Notes under the pieces: generated by a model
What the model was told of the DNA's origin: nothing
Databases searched by the model: none
Seen by the model: the letters and a program-made list of their open reading frames with translations, nothing else
Shown here: positions 14,768 to 24,233 of the stretch, in pieces
Position numbering within the stretch: position 1 is the stretch's first letter
Layout of the letters: every line of letters begins with the position of its first letter
Assembly: GCA_965243325.1 (NCBI GenBank)
Contig: CBDEUQ010000001.1
Span: forward strand, 186,001 to 250,000
Direction: 5' to 3'
DNA from: JANQOH01 sp965243325
GTDB lineage: Bacteria; Pseudomonadota; Alphaproteobacteria; UBA7887
DNA length: 64,000 bases
Program-made: the position numbers and the translations under genes

Positions 14768-17708
14768 GAAGCCGCTCCCCGTCCGGATCAAAGAAATGCG
14801 GCGAGACGATCTCGACCCGGACATCCTTGCTCCGCAGGGCATCCCAGGCCCGGACCGTCTCTCCGACGCGGGCATGTCCCTGCCGAATGAAACCGAGTCC
14901 GATGGAAGACCCGAGCGTCGGCGACCAGGCCACGGACGAGATCCAGCCCTCGTCGTTCGCCGTTTCCGGAGAGGCCCCGCGCCCCAGGAGGTGGGCACCG
15001 GCGGTAAGCTCCTCGGTCGCGTCGAGCGGCTTGAAGCCGGCGAGCTCCAGCCCGTCTTCGCGGTTCATCTCCGGCCGTTCGGACAAGACGTTCCCGATAC
15101 AGTCCTTCTTTTTCGACACCATGCGCTGGAGTCCGAGCATGCGCGCCGTGGTCTGGCCGTTCAGCTCGTTGCCCGCGGCATGTCCTTTCTCGATGCGCAT
15201 GACCCCGAGCGCCTCGGTGCCGTAGAGAACCGCCTCGAATTCCTCTCCGGCCTCCATCAGGGCCCGTGCGAGAGCGTCGCCGTAGCGCGCCGCCACGGCG
15301 ATCTCGTAGGCCAGTTCGCCGGAGAAGGAGATGCGGAAGAGCCGGGCTGGGGTGCCCCCGCACACGCTGACCTCGCCGCACGCCATGAACGGAAAGGCGT
15401 CGTTGGAGATGTCGTGTTGCGAATCGACGAGCTTTTCGAGGAGCCGGCGCGAATTCGGTCCCGCGACGGCGTATTGCGCCCACTGTTCGGTCACCGAGAT
15501 AAGATGGACGTCGAGGCCGGGCCACAGGCACTGGCGGGCGAATTCCATGTTGCGGAACACCAGGACGGCATTGGCCGTGGTCGTCGTCATGAGGAAATGG
15601 CGTTCGCCGAGCCGTGCTGTCGTGCCGTCGTCGCAGGCGAAGCCGTCTTCACGCAGCATCAGCCCGTAACGCACTTTGCCGACCCCGAGCCGGGCGAAGC
15701 CGTTGGCGTAGATCCGGTTCAGGAATTCCGCCGCGTCGCGTCCCTGGATGTCGATCTTGCCCAGGGTCGTGACATCGCAGATTCCCACCGACCCGCGCGT
15801 GCGCATGACCTCCCGGTCCACCGACTGCCGCCAGTGGGTCTCGCCCGCTTGCGGGAACCACTGGGCGCGCAGCCACAGGCCGGATTCCACGAACACGGCC
15901 CCCTGCCGCTCCGCCCAGTCGTGGCCGGGTGTCAGACGGAGCGGTCGAAACTCCTTGCCGCGTGCCCGCCCGGCGAAGGCCGCGATCGGCACCGGCGTGT
16001 AGGGCGGGCGGAACACCGTCGTGCCGGTCTCCTCGATCGTTCGGCCCGCGAGCTCGGCGACGATGGCGTGGGCCAGGACGTTGGCGGTCTTGCCCTGATC
16101 GGTCGCCATGCCAAGCGTGGTGTAGCGCTTCAGATGCTCGACCGAGCGAAAGCCCTCGCGATGCGACTGCACCACGTCCTTTACGGTCACGTCGTTCTGC
16201 AGGTCCAGCCAGGCCCGGCCCCGGCTTCGCCGGACATGCCAGAAGGGCGTGACCTCCGCCGCTTCGTCGCTGGCGCCCGGCGGCCCGCCCCCGGCGGCGG
16301 TAAGGCCGAGCTCACCGAGAACGGCGACCGCGGCACGATGCCCCTCCGCCAGGGCGGCGGCGGTGGTGAGCGCGCCGCCGGCGGCGCCGGCGACGGTCAT
16401 GCCGCCGGGGAGCGTGGAGCCCGGCACGAAGGCGGCTATCTCCGGACGCCAGACCGGCTTGCCGCCCTGGTGGCAGGTCAGGTGGACATTCGGGTTCCAG
16501 CCGCCCGAAACCGCCAGGCAGTCCAGCGCGATACGCTGGCCGGTCGCCAGCGAGATTTCCTTCAGGCCGTGGCGGCCCCGGGTCGCCGTCACCTGGCTCT
16601 TCATCGCGATCCGGGCGCCCGGAACGGCGGCCGGCGGCTCCCGGTCCCGCACGTCGACGACGGCGGCGACCGGGACCCCCTTGGCGGCAAGGTCGGCAGC
16701 GGTGCGCCACCCGTCGTCGTTGTTGGTGAACAGGCCGACGCGGCGGCCGGCGCCGACGGCAAAGCGGTTGGCGTAGGCGCGGACCGCCCCGGCCAGCATG
16801 ATCCCGGGACGGTCGTTGCCGCCGAAGGCGATGGGCCGCTCCACCGCTCCCGCGCACAGGATGGCCCGCCTGGTGTAGAGCCGCCACAGGACTTGACGCG
16901 GCTTGGCTCCGCCGTCGGCCAGGTGGTCGGTGCGGCGTTCCAGCGCGCCGTAGATTCCGTGGTCCCAGGCGCCGACCACCGTGGTTCGCGGCATCAGGCG
17001 GACGTGCTCCATGGACGCCAGTTCGCGCACGGCATCGGCCGCCCAGGCCGCGCCGGAGCGGTCGCCGACCTCGTGCGTCTCGGCATTGAGCCGGCCGCCC
17101 ATGAGGAAATCCTCGTCGGCCAGGATGGTCCGCGCGCCGCTGCGGCCGGCTTCCAGCGCGGCGGCAAGTCCGGCGGGCCCGGCGCCGATGATCAGCACGT
17201 CGCAGTGCAGGAAACCCTTGTCGTAGCGATCCGGGTTGGCCTCGCCGGACAGGCGGCCGAGACCGGCGGACGCCCGAATGAGGGGCTCGTAGATCCGTTC
17301 CCAGAAGGACCTCGGCCACATGAACGTCTTGTAGTAGAAGCCGGCCGTCAGGAAGGGCGAGAGCAAATCGTTGACGGCCATCAGGTCGTGGCGGAGCGAG
17401 CCGAGACGGTTCTGGCTGGCGGCTTCCATCCCGTCGAACAGTTCGGCAACGGTCGCGCGCGTGTTCGGCTCGCGGAAGGCGCCGCTCCGCAATTCGACCA
17501 GCGCGTTGGGCTCTTCCGAACCGGCCGTGAAGACGCCTCGCGGCCGGTGATACTTGAAACTGCGGCCGACCAGTCGGATCCCGTTCGCCAGGAGCGCCGA
17601 TGCCAGGGTGTCGCCGGGGTGGCCGGCCAGCCGCCGGCCGTCGAAGCGAAAGGCGAGCCTCCGGCCGCGGTCGATCGCACCGCCGTTCAGCCGCGACGGA
17701 CCGCTCAC
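14760..17708 (-). CDS. soxA: Sarcosine oxidase-family alpha subunit (SoxA/MgdC-like)
   Basis: The 982-residue flavoprotein starts at GTG 17708, overlapping the delta-gene stop as GTGA. Order of domains: a ferredoxin-like N-terminal domain (GHPGDTLASALLANG), a Rossmann FAD/NAD domain (LIIGAGPAGLAAALEAG), a second nucleotide-binding region (RVGLFTNNDDGWRTAA), and a C-terminal folate-binding T-protein-like domain (YGLMLREDGFACDDGTTARL, AVAGPNSRRLLEKL). It would oxidise a secondary N-methyl amine and pass formaldehyde to tetrahydrofolate. Sarcosine and N-methylglutamate are both plausible; the nearby ligase/amidotransferase pair favours N-methylglutamate. A 1024-codon open frame on the opposite strand is a GC artefact. 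Confidence 0.88.
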   Translation of the reverse strand: MSGPSRLNGGAIDRGRRLAFRFDGRRLAGHPGDTLASALLANGIRLVGRSFKYHRPRGVFTAGSEEPNALVELRSGAFREPNTRATVAELFDGMEAASQNRLGSLRHDLMAVNDLLSPFLTAGFYYKTFMWPRSFWERIYEPLIRASAGLGRLSGEANPDRYDKGFLHCDVLIIGAGPAGLAAALEAGRSGARTILADEDFLMGGRLNAETHEVGDRSGAAWAADAVRELASMEHVRLMPRTTVVGAWDHGIYGALERRTDHLADGGAKPRQVLWRLYTRRAILCAGAVERPIAFGGNDRPGIMLAGAVRAYANRFAVGAGRRVGLFTNNDDGWRTAADLAAKGVPVAAVVDVRDREPPAAVPGARIAMKSQVTATRGRHGLKEISLATGQRIALDCLAVSGGWNPNVHLTCHQGGKPVWRPEIAAFVPGSTLPGGMTVAGAAGGALTTAAALAEGHRAAVAVLGELGLTAAGGGPPGASDEAAEVTPFWHVRRSRGRAWLDLQNDVTVKDVVQSHREGFRSVEHLKRYTTLGMATDQGKTANVLAHAIVAELAGRTIEETGTTVFRPPYTPVPIAAFAGRARGKEFRPLRLTPGHDWAERQGAVFVESGLWLRAQWFPQAGETHWRQSVDREVMRTRGSVGICDVTTLGKIDIQGRDAAEFLNRIYANGFARLGVGKVRYGLMLREDGFACDDGTTARLGERHFLMTTTTANAVLVFRNMEFARQCLWPGLDVHLISVTEQWAQYAVAGPNSRRLLEKLVDSQHDISNDAFPFMACGEVSVCGGTPARLFRISFSGELAYEIAVAARYGDALARALMEAGEEFEAVLYGTEALGVMRIEKGHAAGNELNGQTTARMLGLQRMVSKKKDCIGNVLSERPEMNREDGLELAGFKPLDATEELTAGAHLLGRGASPETANDEGWISSVAWSPTLGSSIGLGFIRQGHARVGETVRAWDALRSKDVRVEIVSPHFFDPDGERLRA

Positions 17709-17992
17709 CGGTCCCGCCCCCGTGCGAGCGCGACTTCCCGCGCCAGCTCCACCCGCACGATCTCGTGGGTCAGCGTGTCGCGGGTGACGACCAGCCAGGA
17801 CCGGTCGCCATGCTCGTGGAACCACAGCTCCCGGTGCTCGCCGGCCGGGTTGTCCCGGAGGTGGAGATAGTCGTCGAACCGGCGCGCGGCATCCTCTTCC
17901 CGCCAGTCGGGTCGATCGATCAGGCGGGCATCGCCCAGATAGACGAATTCCGCCGCGTCGCGCGGGCCGAGAAGCGGGTGGTCGATGATCAT
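17705..17992 (-). CDS. soxD: Sarcosine oxidase-family delta subunit lacking the zinc cysteines
   Basis: The 95-residue protein keeps the SoxD frame: GPRDAAEFVYLGDA near the N-terminus, DDYLHLRDNPAG in the middle and VVTRDT near the C-terminus. Canonical SoxD binds zinc through Cys-x-x-Cys at the start and His/Cys further on. Here the equivalents are HPLLG and HEHGDRSW, so the two N-terminal cysteines and the late cysteine are absent. It is therefore probably zinc-free. The variant may mark a functional subgroup, possibly the N-methylglutamate dehydrogenase MgdB. The stop overlaps the alpha start; the beta stop is 133 bp upstream. Confidence 0.82.
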   Translation of the reverse strand: MIIDHPLLGPRDAAEFVYLGDARLIDRPDWREEDAARRFDDYLHLRDNPAGEHRELWFHEHGDRSWLVVTRDTLTHEIVRVELAREVALARGRDR

Positions 17993-18125
17993 CGCGGTGC
18001 CCCGCGCGACCGGGCCGCCCGGCGGCGGACGTCGAGTCCGGCGACCGTCCGTCGCACGGACGGCCGGCCCCTGATCGGCGTCGCAGCTCCCGATCTCCGC
18101 ATGGCGCGCCCCCGAACCGACGCGG

Positions 18126-19376
18126 CTAGTGAAGGTTGGGCTGGGCGCCCATGCCCTTCTCGTCGATCACGGCGCCGCTGGCGAACCGGTCGAGGCGCAT
18201 CGCCGCCGCGGTCGGGTGCGGGGCGTCCGTGGCGAGCAGGTGGGCAAGGCAGTAGCCGCCCGCCGGGATCGCCTTGAAGCCGCCGTAGCACCAGCCGCCG
18301 CTGAAATACAGCCCGCCGACCGGCGTTCGGTCGATGAAGGGCGAACCGTCCATCGACATGTCGACCACGCCGCCCCACATTCTCAGCACCCGCGCCCGCC
18401 CGATCATCGGCATCAGCGCCATCCCGCCCTCGCAGACGTCCTCCATCGCCGGAAGGTTGCCCCGCCGGGCATAGGAGTTGTAGCCGTCGATATCGCCTCC
18501 GAAGACGAGGCCCCCCTTGTCCGACTGGGAAATGTAGAAGTGCCCGGCGCCGAAGGTGAGCACCCCGGGAACGGTGGGTTTCAGTCCTTCGGTCACGCAC
18601 GCCTGCAACACGTGGCTTTCGATCGGCAGGCGGAGGCCCGCAAGCGCCATCACCCGGCCGGCCGAGCCCGCGACGCAGACCGCCACCTTGTCGGCGCCGA
18701 TGGTCCCGCGCGTGGTTTCGACTCCCCGGCAGACCCCGTTCCGAATATCGAAGCCGGTGACTTCGCAGTTCTGGATCAGGTCGACGCCGCGGCGGTCGGC
18801 GCCCCGGGCGTAGCCCCAGACGACCGCATCGTGCCGTACCGTGCCGCCGCGCGGCTGCCACAGGCCGCCCTTGATCGGGAACCGCTCGTTGTCGAAATCC
18901 AGGAACGGACAACGCCGCCGCAGTGCCGCACGGTCGAGCAGCACCGCGCCCGCGCCCGCCAGGATCATTGCGTTGCCGCGCCGGACGGCGGCGTCGCGCT
19001 GGGGATCGCTGTGGAACAGGTTGACGATCCCGCGCTGCGAGACCATGGCGTTGTAGTTGAGGTCCTGTTCCAGGCCCTCCCAGAGCTTCATCGACAGCTC
19101 GTAGAACGGCTCGTTGCCGGGCAGCAGATAGTTCGAGCGGATGATCGTCGTGTTGCGGCCGACATTGCCGCTACCCAGCCAGCCCTTCTCCAGCACCGCG
19201 ACATCGGTCAGGCCGTGCACCGCCGCCAGGTAGTAGGCGGTGGCGATTCCGTGCCCGCCCCCGCCCACGACGACGATGTCGTAGCGCGGTCTCGGTTCCG
19301 GTTCGCGCCAGACCGGCTTCCAGCCCCGATTGCCGGTCAGGCCTTCCTTCAGGATTTGCAGGACGGAATAACGCAT
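18126..19376 (-). CDS. soxB: Sarcosine oxidase-family beta subunit (SoxB/MgdA-like)
   Basis: The 416-residue FAD amine oxidase starts with RYSVLQILKEGLTGNRGW, the typical SoxB N-terminus, followed by the dinucleotide site VVVGGGGHGIATAYYLA and the GRNTTIIRSNYL segment in which the covalent flavin histidine is normally near by. The C-terminal FSGGWCYGGFKAIPAGG closes the FAD site. It carries the active site of the heterotetramer and heads the beta-delta-alpha-gamma operon. The divergent GlxA-type regulator gene starts within about 90 bp and probably controls it. Confidence 0.88.
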   Translation of the reverse strand: MRYSVLQILKEGLTGNRGWKPVWREPEPRPRYDIVVVGGGGHGIATAYYLAAVHGLTDVAVLEKGWLGSGNVGRNTTIIRSNYLLPGNEPFYELSMKLWEGLEQDLNYNAMVSQRGIVNLFHSDPQRDAAVRRGNAMILAGAGAVLLDRAALRRRCPFLDFDNERFPIKGGLWQPRGGTVRHDAVVWGYARGADRRGVDLIQNCEVTGFDIRNGVCRGVETTRGTIGADKVAVCVAGSAGRVMALAGLRLPIESHVLQACVTEGLKPTVPGVLTFGAGHFYISQSDKGGLVFGGDIDGYNSYARRGNLPAMEDVCEGGMALMPMIGRARVLRMWGGVVDMSMDGSPFIDRTPVGGLYFSGGWCYGGFKAIPAGGYCLAHLLATDAPHPTAAAMRLDRFASGAVIDEKGMGAQPNLH

Positions 19377-19462
19377 CTCGTCCTCTCCGGATCGACCGAT
19401 TGATGCGCCGGTCGCTGCGTTCGTGCTTTCGGGAAACAGACGGAATCTTTATCGTCCGGGAC

Positions 19463-20443
19463 ATGCTCGGAGTTCCGTTCGTCCGGCGTCGAATCGCTTT
19501 CGTTCTGGTCGAAGGGTTTGCCCTGATGTCGTTCGCGGCCGTCACCGAACCCCTTCGCGCGGCCAACCTGCTGGCGCGCAGCCGGATCTACGAGCTCCTC
19601 TATTTTGCTGCCGACCCGCCGGTCCGGGGACGGTTGGGCAGCTCGGCCGCGGCCTCGGTCGCGGTCGGCGACCTCGAGGAGGCGGCCGGTGCATTCGACC
19701 TCGCCTTCGTCGTCGCGGGCGGCGACCCGGTCGCCTTTCGCGACGTTCGGGTGTTCGAGTGGCTGCGGCAACAGGCGCGGCGCGGATGCATGCTGGGCGG
19801 CGTGTCGGGCGGGCCGGCGATCCTCGCCAACGCCGGCGTCATGGCGAACCGGCGGATGACGCTGCACTGGGAGCACCACGCCGCCTTTGCCGAGAGGCAC
19901 CCCGGCCTCCTGCTCGAACGCACCCTTTACGTCGTGGACCGGGACCGCATGACGTGCGCCGGCGGAACCGCCCCGCTGGACATGATGCACGCCCTGATCG
20001 CCGAGCATCACGGTGCGGATTTCGCCCGGCAGGTCAGCGACTGGTTCATGCACACCGACGTACGGCCCGCAGGGGGGCCGCAGCGGGCCGGCCTCGCGCA
20101 GCGCTACGGCACCAACAGACACGCGGTGCTGGCCGCGATCGAGGCGATGGAGAACCACGTCGCCGACCCGCTGCCGCTTGCCGGCCTCGCCCGTCTGGTG
20201 GGCGTCGGCACCCGCCAGCTGAACCGGCAGTTCCGCGCCGCGCTGGGCCGCAGCCCCGGCGCCTTCTACCGGGACCTGCGCCTCGAAAAGTCCCGGGAGT
20301 TCCTGCATCGCACCGGCCTCTCGGTCCTCGACATCGCGATTGCCACGGGCTTCTCGGGCGCCGCCCATTTCGCGACCGCCTACCGGAAGCGGTACGGGAA
20401 GGCGCCGTCGCGCGACCGCCTCGAGGAGTCGCGCCGGCCGTGA
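19463..20443 (+). CDS. GlxA family (DJ-1/PfpI-AraC) transcriptional regulator
   Basis: The protein has an N-terminal DJ-1/PfpI-like ligand-sensing domain (FVLVEGFALMSFAAVTEPL; GCMLGGVSGGPAILANAG; MTCAGGTAPLDMMHAL) and a C-terminal AraC double helix-turn-helix (LPLAGLARLVGVGTRQLNRQ; LSVLDIAIATGFSGAAHFA). Relatives include GbdR, SouR and CdhR, which sense choline-derived methylamines. I prefer ATG 19463 (326 residues); an in-frame ATG at 19400 would overlap most of the divergent promoter. Placed head to head with soxB, it likely activates that operon in response to an N-methylated amino acid. Confidence 0.87.
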   Translation: MLGVPFVRRRIAFVLVEGFALMSFAAVTEPLRAANLLARSRIYELLYFAADPPVRGRLGSSAAASVAVGDLEEAAGAFDLAFVVAGGDPVAFRDVRVFEWLRQQARRGCMLGGVSGGPAILANAGVMANRRMTLHWEHHAAFAERHPGLLLERTLYVVDRDRMTCAGGTAPLDMMHALIAEHHGADFARQVSDWFMHTDVRPAGGPQRAGLAQRYGTNRHAVLAAIEAMENHVADPLPLAGLARLVGVGTRQLNRQFRAALGRSPGAFYRDLRLEKSREFLHRTGLSVLDIAIATGFSGAAHFATAYRKRYGKAPSRDRLEESRRP

Positions 20444-20604
20444 CCGCGAGCGCGCTCGACTCCTGACGGTCGCGCGCCGGCGCCGGCCGAACCGTCGGGC
20501 GTTACCCGTCTCACGACAGGTCGGGTGGCGGTGGCCGGGTCGACACTCCGCGAGCATCCCGCGCAAAATGCCGTCGGCCGCTGAAGCTCATTCGGAGAAC
20601 CCTC

Positions 20605-21048
20605 GTGTCCGCACTGCACCTCACCCCCTACATCACCGTCGTCGACGCCGGCGCGGCGCTCGACTTCTACCGCGATGCCTTCGGCGCGAACGAGACCGGC
20701 CCCCGGCTCACCGCGCCGGACGGCAGCATCGTCCACACCGAGTTCCGGATCGGCGCCGCGACGGTCATGATGGCGGAACACAATCCCGACTTCGGTACGG
20801 CGGAGCCGCGCTCCCTCGGCGGGACTCCGGTGCGGCTCGCGCTCGACGTGGAGGACGCGGACGCGACGGTGGAAGCGGCCGAGCGGGCGGGGGCAAAGGT
20901 GCTCATACCCGTGGCCGACCAGTTCTATGGCTACCGGGCAGGGCGCATCGAGGACCCCTTCGGCCACGTCTGGGTCATCTCCCAGCTCATGGAGGCCCTC
21001 TCCCAGGAGGAGATGCAGCGCCGCCTCGACGCGATGTTCTCCGGCTGA
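20605..21048 (+). CDS. VOC family protein (PhnB-like)
   Basis: The 147-residue product has the paired beta-alpha-beta-beta-beta modules of the vicinal oxygen chelate fold: ALHLTPYITVVDAGAALDFY at the start, MMAEHNPDF in the middle and EDPFGHVWVIS near the end. This matches PhnB-type proteins, often annotated as glyoxalase or extradiol-dioxygenase-like without known substrate. It lies alone, 160 bp after the AraC regulator. No specific function can be assigned. Confidence 0.85.
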   Translation: MSALHLTPYITVVDAGAALDFYRDAFGANETGPRLTAPDGSIVHTEFRIGAATVMMAEHNPDFGTAEPRSLGGTPVRLALDVEDADATVEAAERAGAKVLIPVADQFYGYRAGRIEDPFGHVWVISQLMEALSQEEMQRRLDAMFSG

Positions 21049-21353
21049 ACGAACGGCGGGCGCCTGGTCGACGGTCAGCCGGCGGCAGCGGCCGATGACG
21101 ATGCGCTCGTCGGGTGCCTTCATGCCGCCGCCTCCGGCGTGGCAGTCGACGACGAGAGCCCTGGTCCTCGAGGGGTGAAGGCGGGCACCGAAACGGATAC
21201 GCTTGCGGTCCTGGGCGATCCGGGGCTTCCCGGCCGCCGGAGGTGCCGGGAGGGGTCGCTGTGCCGAGGCACGGCCACCGATTGCAAGGCGGATGCCCGG
21301 ACCGTTTCATGGGGCACGTTCCCCTGCCGCGAGCGGAGCAAGGCACCGTGCGC

Positions 21354-22076
21354 ATGGAGACAGCGGATCGCTGGTACGAGGCGCGGACGCTGAATGACGA
21401 CATCGTGCACATCCAGGAGCCGCACATCCTGCCCTTCTACCGGTGCAACATCTGGTTCGTGCGCGGGCGCCTTCGCAGCCTCCTCGTGGATACCGGTTCC
21501 GGCGTGGTGAGCCTCTGCCGGCAGGTGGCGTGGCTCGCTGATCGACCCGTGCTCGCGGTGGCGACCCACAGCCATTTCGACCACATCGGATCGCACCACG
21601 AGTTCGCCGAGCGGGCGGCGCATCCGAGCGAGGCGCATCATCTGGCGGAACCCGACCGGGAAGCGGTGCTGATCGATCCCCACGCCACGACGGAAATGTT
21701 CAGCGCCCTGCCGCCGGGCGGATTCGACCGGCGCAGCTATGCGGTCCTTCCGGCTCCCGCGACCCGGCTGATCGAGGACGGCGACGTGCTGGATTTCGGC
21801 GACCGGCATTTCGAGGTCATCCACACGCCGGGGCATTCGCCGGGCTCGATCGCGCTCTGGGAGGCGGCGAGTGGTGTCCTGTTTTCCGGCGACACCGTCT
21901 ATGACGGCCCGCTGGTGACGGACGCCTGGCACTCGTCGCTCGACGACTACGTGCGCAGCATGGAACGCCTGCTTGCGCTGCCGGTGCGGACCGTCCACGG
22001 CGGGCATTTCCCGAGTTTCGGACGCGACCGGTTCCGCGAGCTGATTTCGACCTTCCTCCGCAGGCATCGCGCCTGA
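21354..22076 (+). CDS. MBL-fold metallo-hydrolase
   Basis: The 240-residue product has the metallo-beta-lactamase motif THSHFDHIGSHHEF (HxHxDH), a second metal ligand in HTPGHSPGSIALWE, and FSGDTVYDG. The start ATG 21354 gives METADRWYEARTL; an earlier in-frame ATG at 21114 adds a low-complexity stretch and is unlikely. Relatives include glyoxalase II and many hydrolases of thioesters, lactones or phosphodiesters. Substrate is unknown. The stretch 22077-22408 downstream holds no gene I can support. Confidence 0.85.
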   Translation: METADRWYEARTLNDDIVHIQEPHILPFYRCNIWFVRGRLRSLLVDTGSGVVSLCRQVAWLADRPVLAVATHSHFDHIGSHHEFAERAAHPSEAHHLAEPDREAVLIDPHATTEMFSALPPGGFDRRSYAVLPAPATRLIEDGDVLDFGDRHFEVIHTPGHSPGSIALWEAASGVLFSGDTVYDGPLVTDAWHSSLDDYVRSMERLLALPVRTVHGGHFPSFGRDRFRELISTFLRRHRA

Positions 22077-22408
22077 AGACGCTCCACGGGCTCGCCCGCG
22101 ACCGCATCCCGGCCGGGAAGAGGCCGCATGGTCGAGCGCGAAGCTCTCCCGCACTCCGCATTCTCCGACCCGCGCCGACGCCGGAGCCGTGGCCGGCCTC
22201 CGCGCCGCCGGCCGCGGCGTCGATCGGCGAAACCGGCGGCTACTCGACCGTCACCTCGGTCTGTCCGCCGGTCGGCCAGCGATATCGAACCCGGACCGGC
22301 GAGCATTTTCCAGCAGTTGCCCGGTCGGGAGAACCCGACCGCGGCGCGGGCGGCAGAGTCCGTGCCGTCGGTCCGAACGGCGGCCGGGGTACGACCCCCC
22401 GTTGCCGC

Positions 22409-23053
22409 TCAGGCTGCTTCGCCCGCCTTGAACCCCTCGCCCACGTGCGTCGCCTTCCAGCTCGGCAACTGCTCGACACGCTCCGAAATCCAGCGTGCCA
22501 GATTCGGGTGCGGGTCCAGCGGCAGTTGCGCCCATCCGTGGAGATGCATCGGTGCCGCGACCGCGATGTCGGCGATCGTCGCGCCGCCGCCGCAAAGCCA
22601 GGGCCCCTGTCCGAGACGGTCGTCCAGAATACCGGCGAGCTTGTGGAAATTGGCGGCCTCGCCCTCCAGCACCGCCGGGTCCGGGGTGTCTCCGAGCAAA
22701 GGCTTCACGCAGTTCTCAACCAGATACACGTAGCAGGAGGCAAACCACGACGCGGCTTCCCAGAACAGCCAGCGGTTCACGTCGGCGCGCGCGGCCGGAT
22801 CGGTCGGGTAGAATTCCGTCCTGCCCGTCTTGTCGGCGACGTATTGCAGAATCGCGTTCGACTCCCAGAGCACGAGATCGCCGTCCTTCAACGCCGGCAG
22901 GGCGGCGTTGGGATTGACCGCCCTGTAGGCCTCGCCTTTCTGCTCGCCGGCGAAATAGTCGACCTTCTTCAGGGAATAGTCCGCACCGAGCAGATGCAGC
23001 CCGGCGAGAACCTTGCGGCAGTTCACCGTGATCGGATCGGCGTAGATGTCCAT
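22409..23053 (-). CDS. Glutathione S-transferase
   Basis: The 214-residue protein has a thioredoxin-like N-terminal GST domain (ITVNCRKVLAGLHLLGADY; VNPNAALPALKDGDLVLWES; AILQYVADK) and an all-helical C-terminal domain with GPWLCGGGATIADIAVAAP, the GST capping-box region. Start ATG 23053. It is divergent from the CmcJ-like oxidoreductase gene. Theta/beta-like bacterial GSTs use glutathione for conjugation, dehalogenation or peroxide reduction; which of these applies cannot be told. Confidence 0.9.
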   Translation of the reverse strand: MDIYADPITVNCRKVLAGLHLLGADYSLKKVDYFAGEQKGEAYRAVNPNAALPALKDGDLVLWESNAILQYVADKTGRTEFYPTDPAARADVNRWLFWEAASWFASCYVYLVENCVKPLLGDTPDPAVLEGEAANFHKLAGILDDRLGQGPWLCGGGATIADIAVAAPMHLHGWAQLPLDPHPNLARWISERVEQLPSWKATHVGEGFKAGEAA

Positions 23054-23228
23054 CAAACTCCCTTTCGCTCTCGTTGGCCCGGGCGTCCCGCGACCGCGTT
23101 CGCCTCCTGCTTCCGGCCGTTTGTATCTTGGCCCGCGCCCGCCCGAAAGGGTAGTCTGCACCGCGAGGTGCCGTTTCGCGCCGACGGCCGGGCGCATCGG
23201 CGCATCGTGGCCGGCAGGGAGTGGCAGC

Positions 23229-24215
23229 ATGGCATTGGCGGCGGAAGCATCGGCCCGCACCGGGTCCTTCAACTACCTGCGGTCGTCCGTGCAGTCCTCG
23301 CTCTACCGCAATGGCCGGGTGTTGACGCGCCGCGACCGCGACGGCAGCGACGCCGCCTGGGAGGGCGTCGACCTCGAGGCGCGCCGGATGCCGGTTTGCG
23401 ATGCACGCGGCCCGGAGGCCGCCGAAAGGCCTTCGCTCCCCCGCAACGGCTTTGAGATGCTGGCGCGCCCGCTCGGCAGCGCGGATCTCGACTTTCTCGA
23501 CCACGAGCGTGTGGTGCGCCGCTACTATCCGCAATGCGCCGAGATCGTGCGCGAGGCGACCGGCGCGTCGTTCGCGGCGGCGTTCGACCACAACGTGCGT
23601 TCGGCCGCGGGCAAGACCGGGCGGCGCCGGATTCGCGGTGGCCAGCAGGTGCAGGGGCCGGCTCGCGTCGTCCACGGCGACTACACCTTGACCAGCGCGC
23701 CGCAGCGGCTTCGCGACCTGGCGCAGCCGGCGACCGGCAACGACACGTTGCGAACGGTGCTTCCCGAGGGCGATTCGCTGCTCGACCCGGCCGAGGTGGA
23801 CCACGCGCTGACGGCGGGCCGGTTCGCAATCGTCAACCTCTGGCGGAATATCGTGCACGAACCGGTCGCTGCCCAACCGCTGGCGCTTTGCGATGCCGAG
23901 ACCGTGCGGCCCGAGGATCTCGTCGTCTTCGAGATCCACTACAGCGACCGCATCGGCGAAAACTACTTCGCGAAGCCGTCCGACGGGCACCGCTGGTGCT
24001 TCTATCCCCGACTGACCCGTGACGAGGCCCTGCTCATCAAGCAGTGGGATTCGGCGGGTGCGCTTGCCCGTTCCGACGGCACGCGGGGAGACGGCGGAGG
24101 CGGGGACGGGCCCTGCACGTTCAGTTTCCACAGCGCGTTCGACGATCCCGCGACGCCGCCGGACGCGCCGGACCGCTGGAGCATCGAGGTGCGCTGCGCG
24201 GTGTTGTTCCATTGA
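23229..24215 (+). CDS. CmcJ/NvfI family oxidoreductase
   Basis: The 328-residue protein carries the conserved segments of the CmcJ/AsaB/NvfI family: FDHNVRSAAG, ARVVHGDYTLTSAP (histidine-x-aspartate metal site), RFAIVNLWRNIVHEPV, PLALCDAETV and a final CTFSFHSAFDDP. Members are non-haem iron or methylation-associated enzymes acting on secondary metabolites, such as the CmcI/CmcJ pair in cephamycin and NvfI endoperoxidase. Start ATG 23229 follows GGGAGTGG. An SDR gene follows 18 bp later, so the two probably work together. The substrate is unknown. Confidence 0.8.
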   Translation: MALAAEASARTGSFNYLRSSVQSSLYRNGRVLTRRDRDGSDAAWEGVDLEARRMPVCDARGPEAAERPSLPRNGFEMLARPLGSADLDFLDHERVVRRYYPQCAEIVREATGASFAAAFDHNVRSAAGKTGRRRIRGGQQVQGPARVVHGDYTLTSAPQRLRDLAQPATGNDTLRTVLPEGDSLLDPAEVDHALTAGRFAIVNLWRNIVHEPVAAQPLALCDAETVRPEDLVVFEIHYSDRIGENYFAKPSDGHRWCFYPRLTRDEALLIKQWDSAGALARSDGTRGDGGGGDGPCTFSFHSAFDDPATPPDAPDRWSIEVRCAVLFH

Positions 24216-24233
24216 TGCGGGAGGTGTCGCTCC

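Noticed and set aside
14796..17870. 1024-codon open frame on the plus strand opposite soxA
   Set aside because: It mirrors the alpha-subunit gene and has low-complexity, Arg/Gly/Ala-rich composition. Long antisense frames are expected at this GC content.
22077..22408. Short minus-strand frame ending VRVRYRWPTGGQTEVTVE
   Set aside because: The tail resembles an ASPIC/UnbV-type end, but the rest is low-complexity and too short; not enough to call a gene or remnant.
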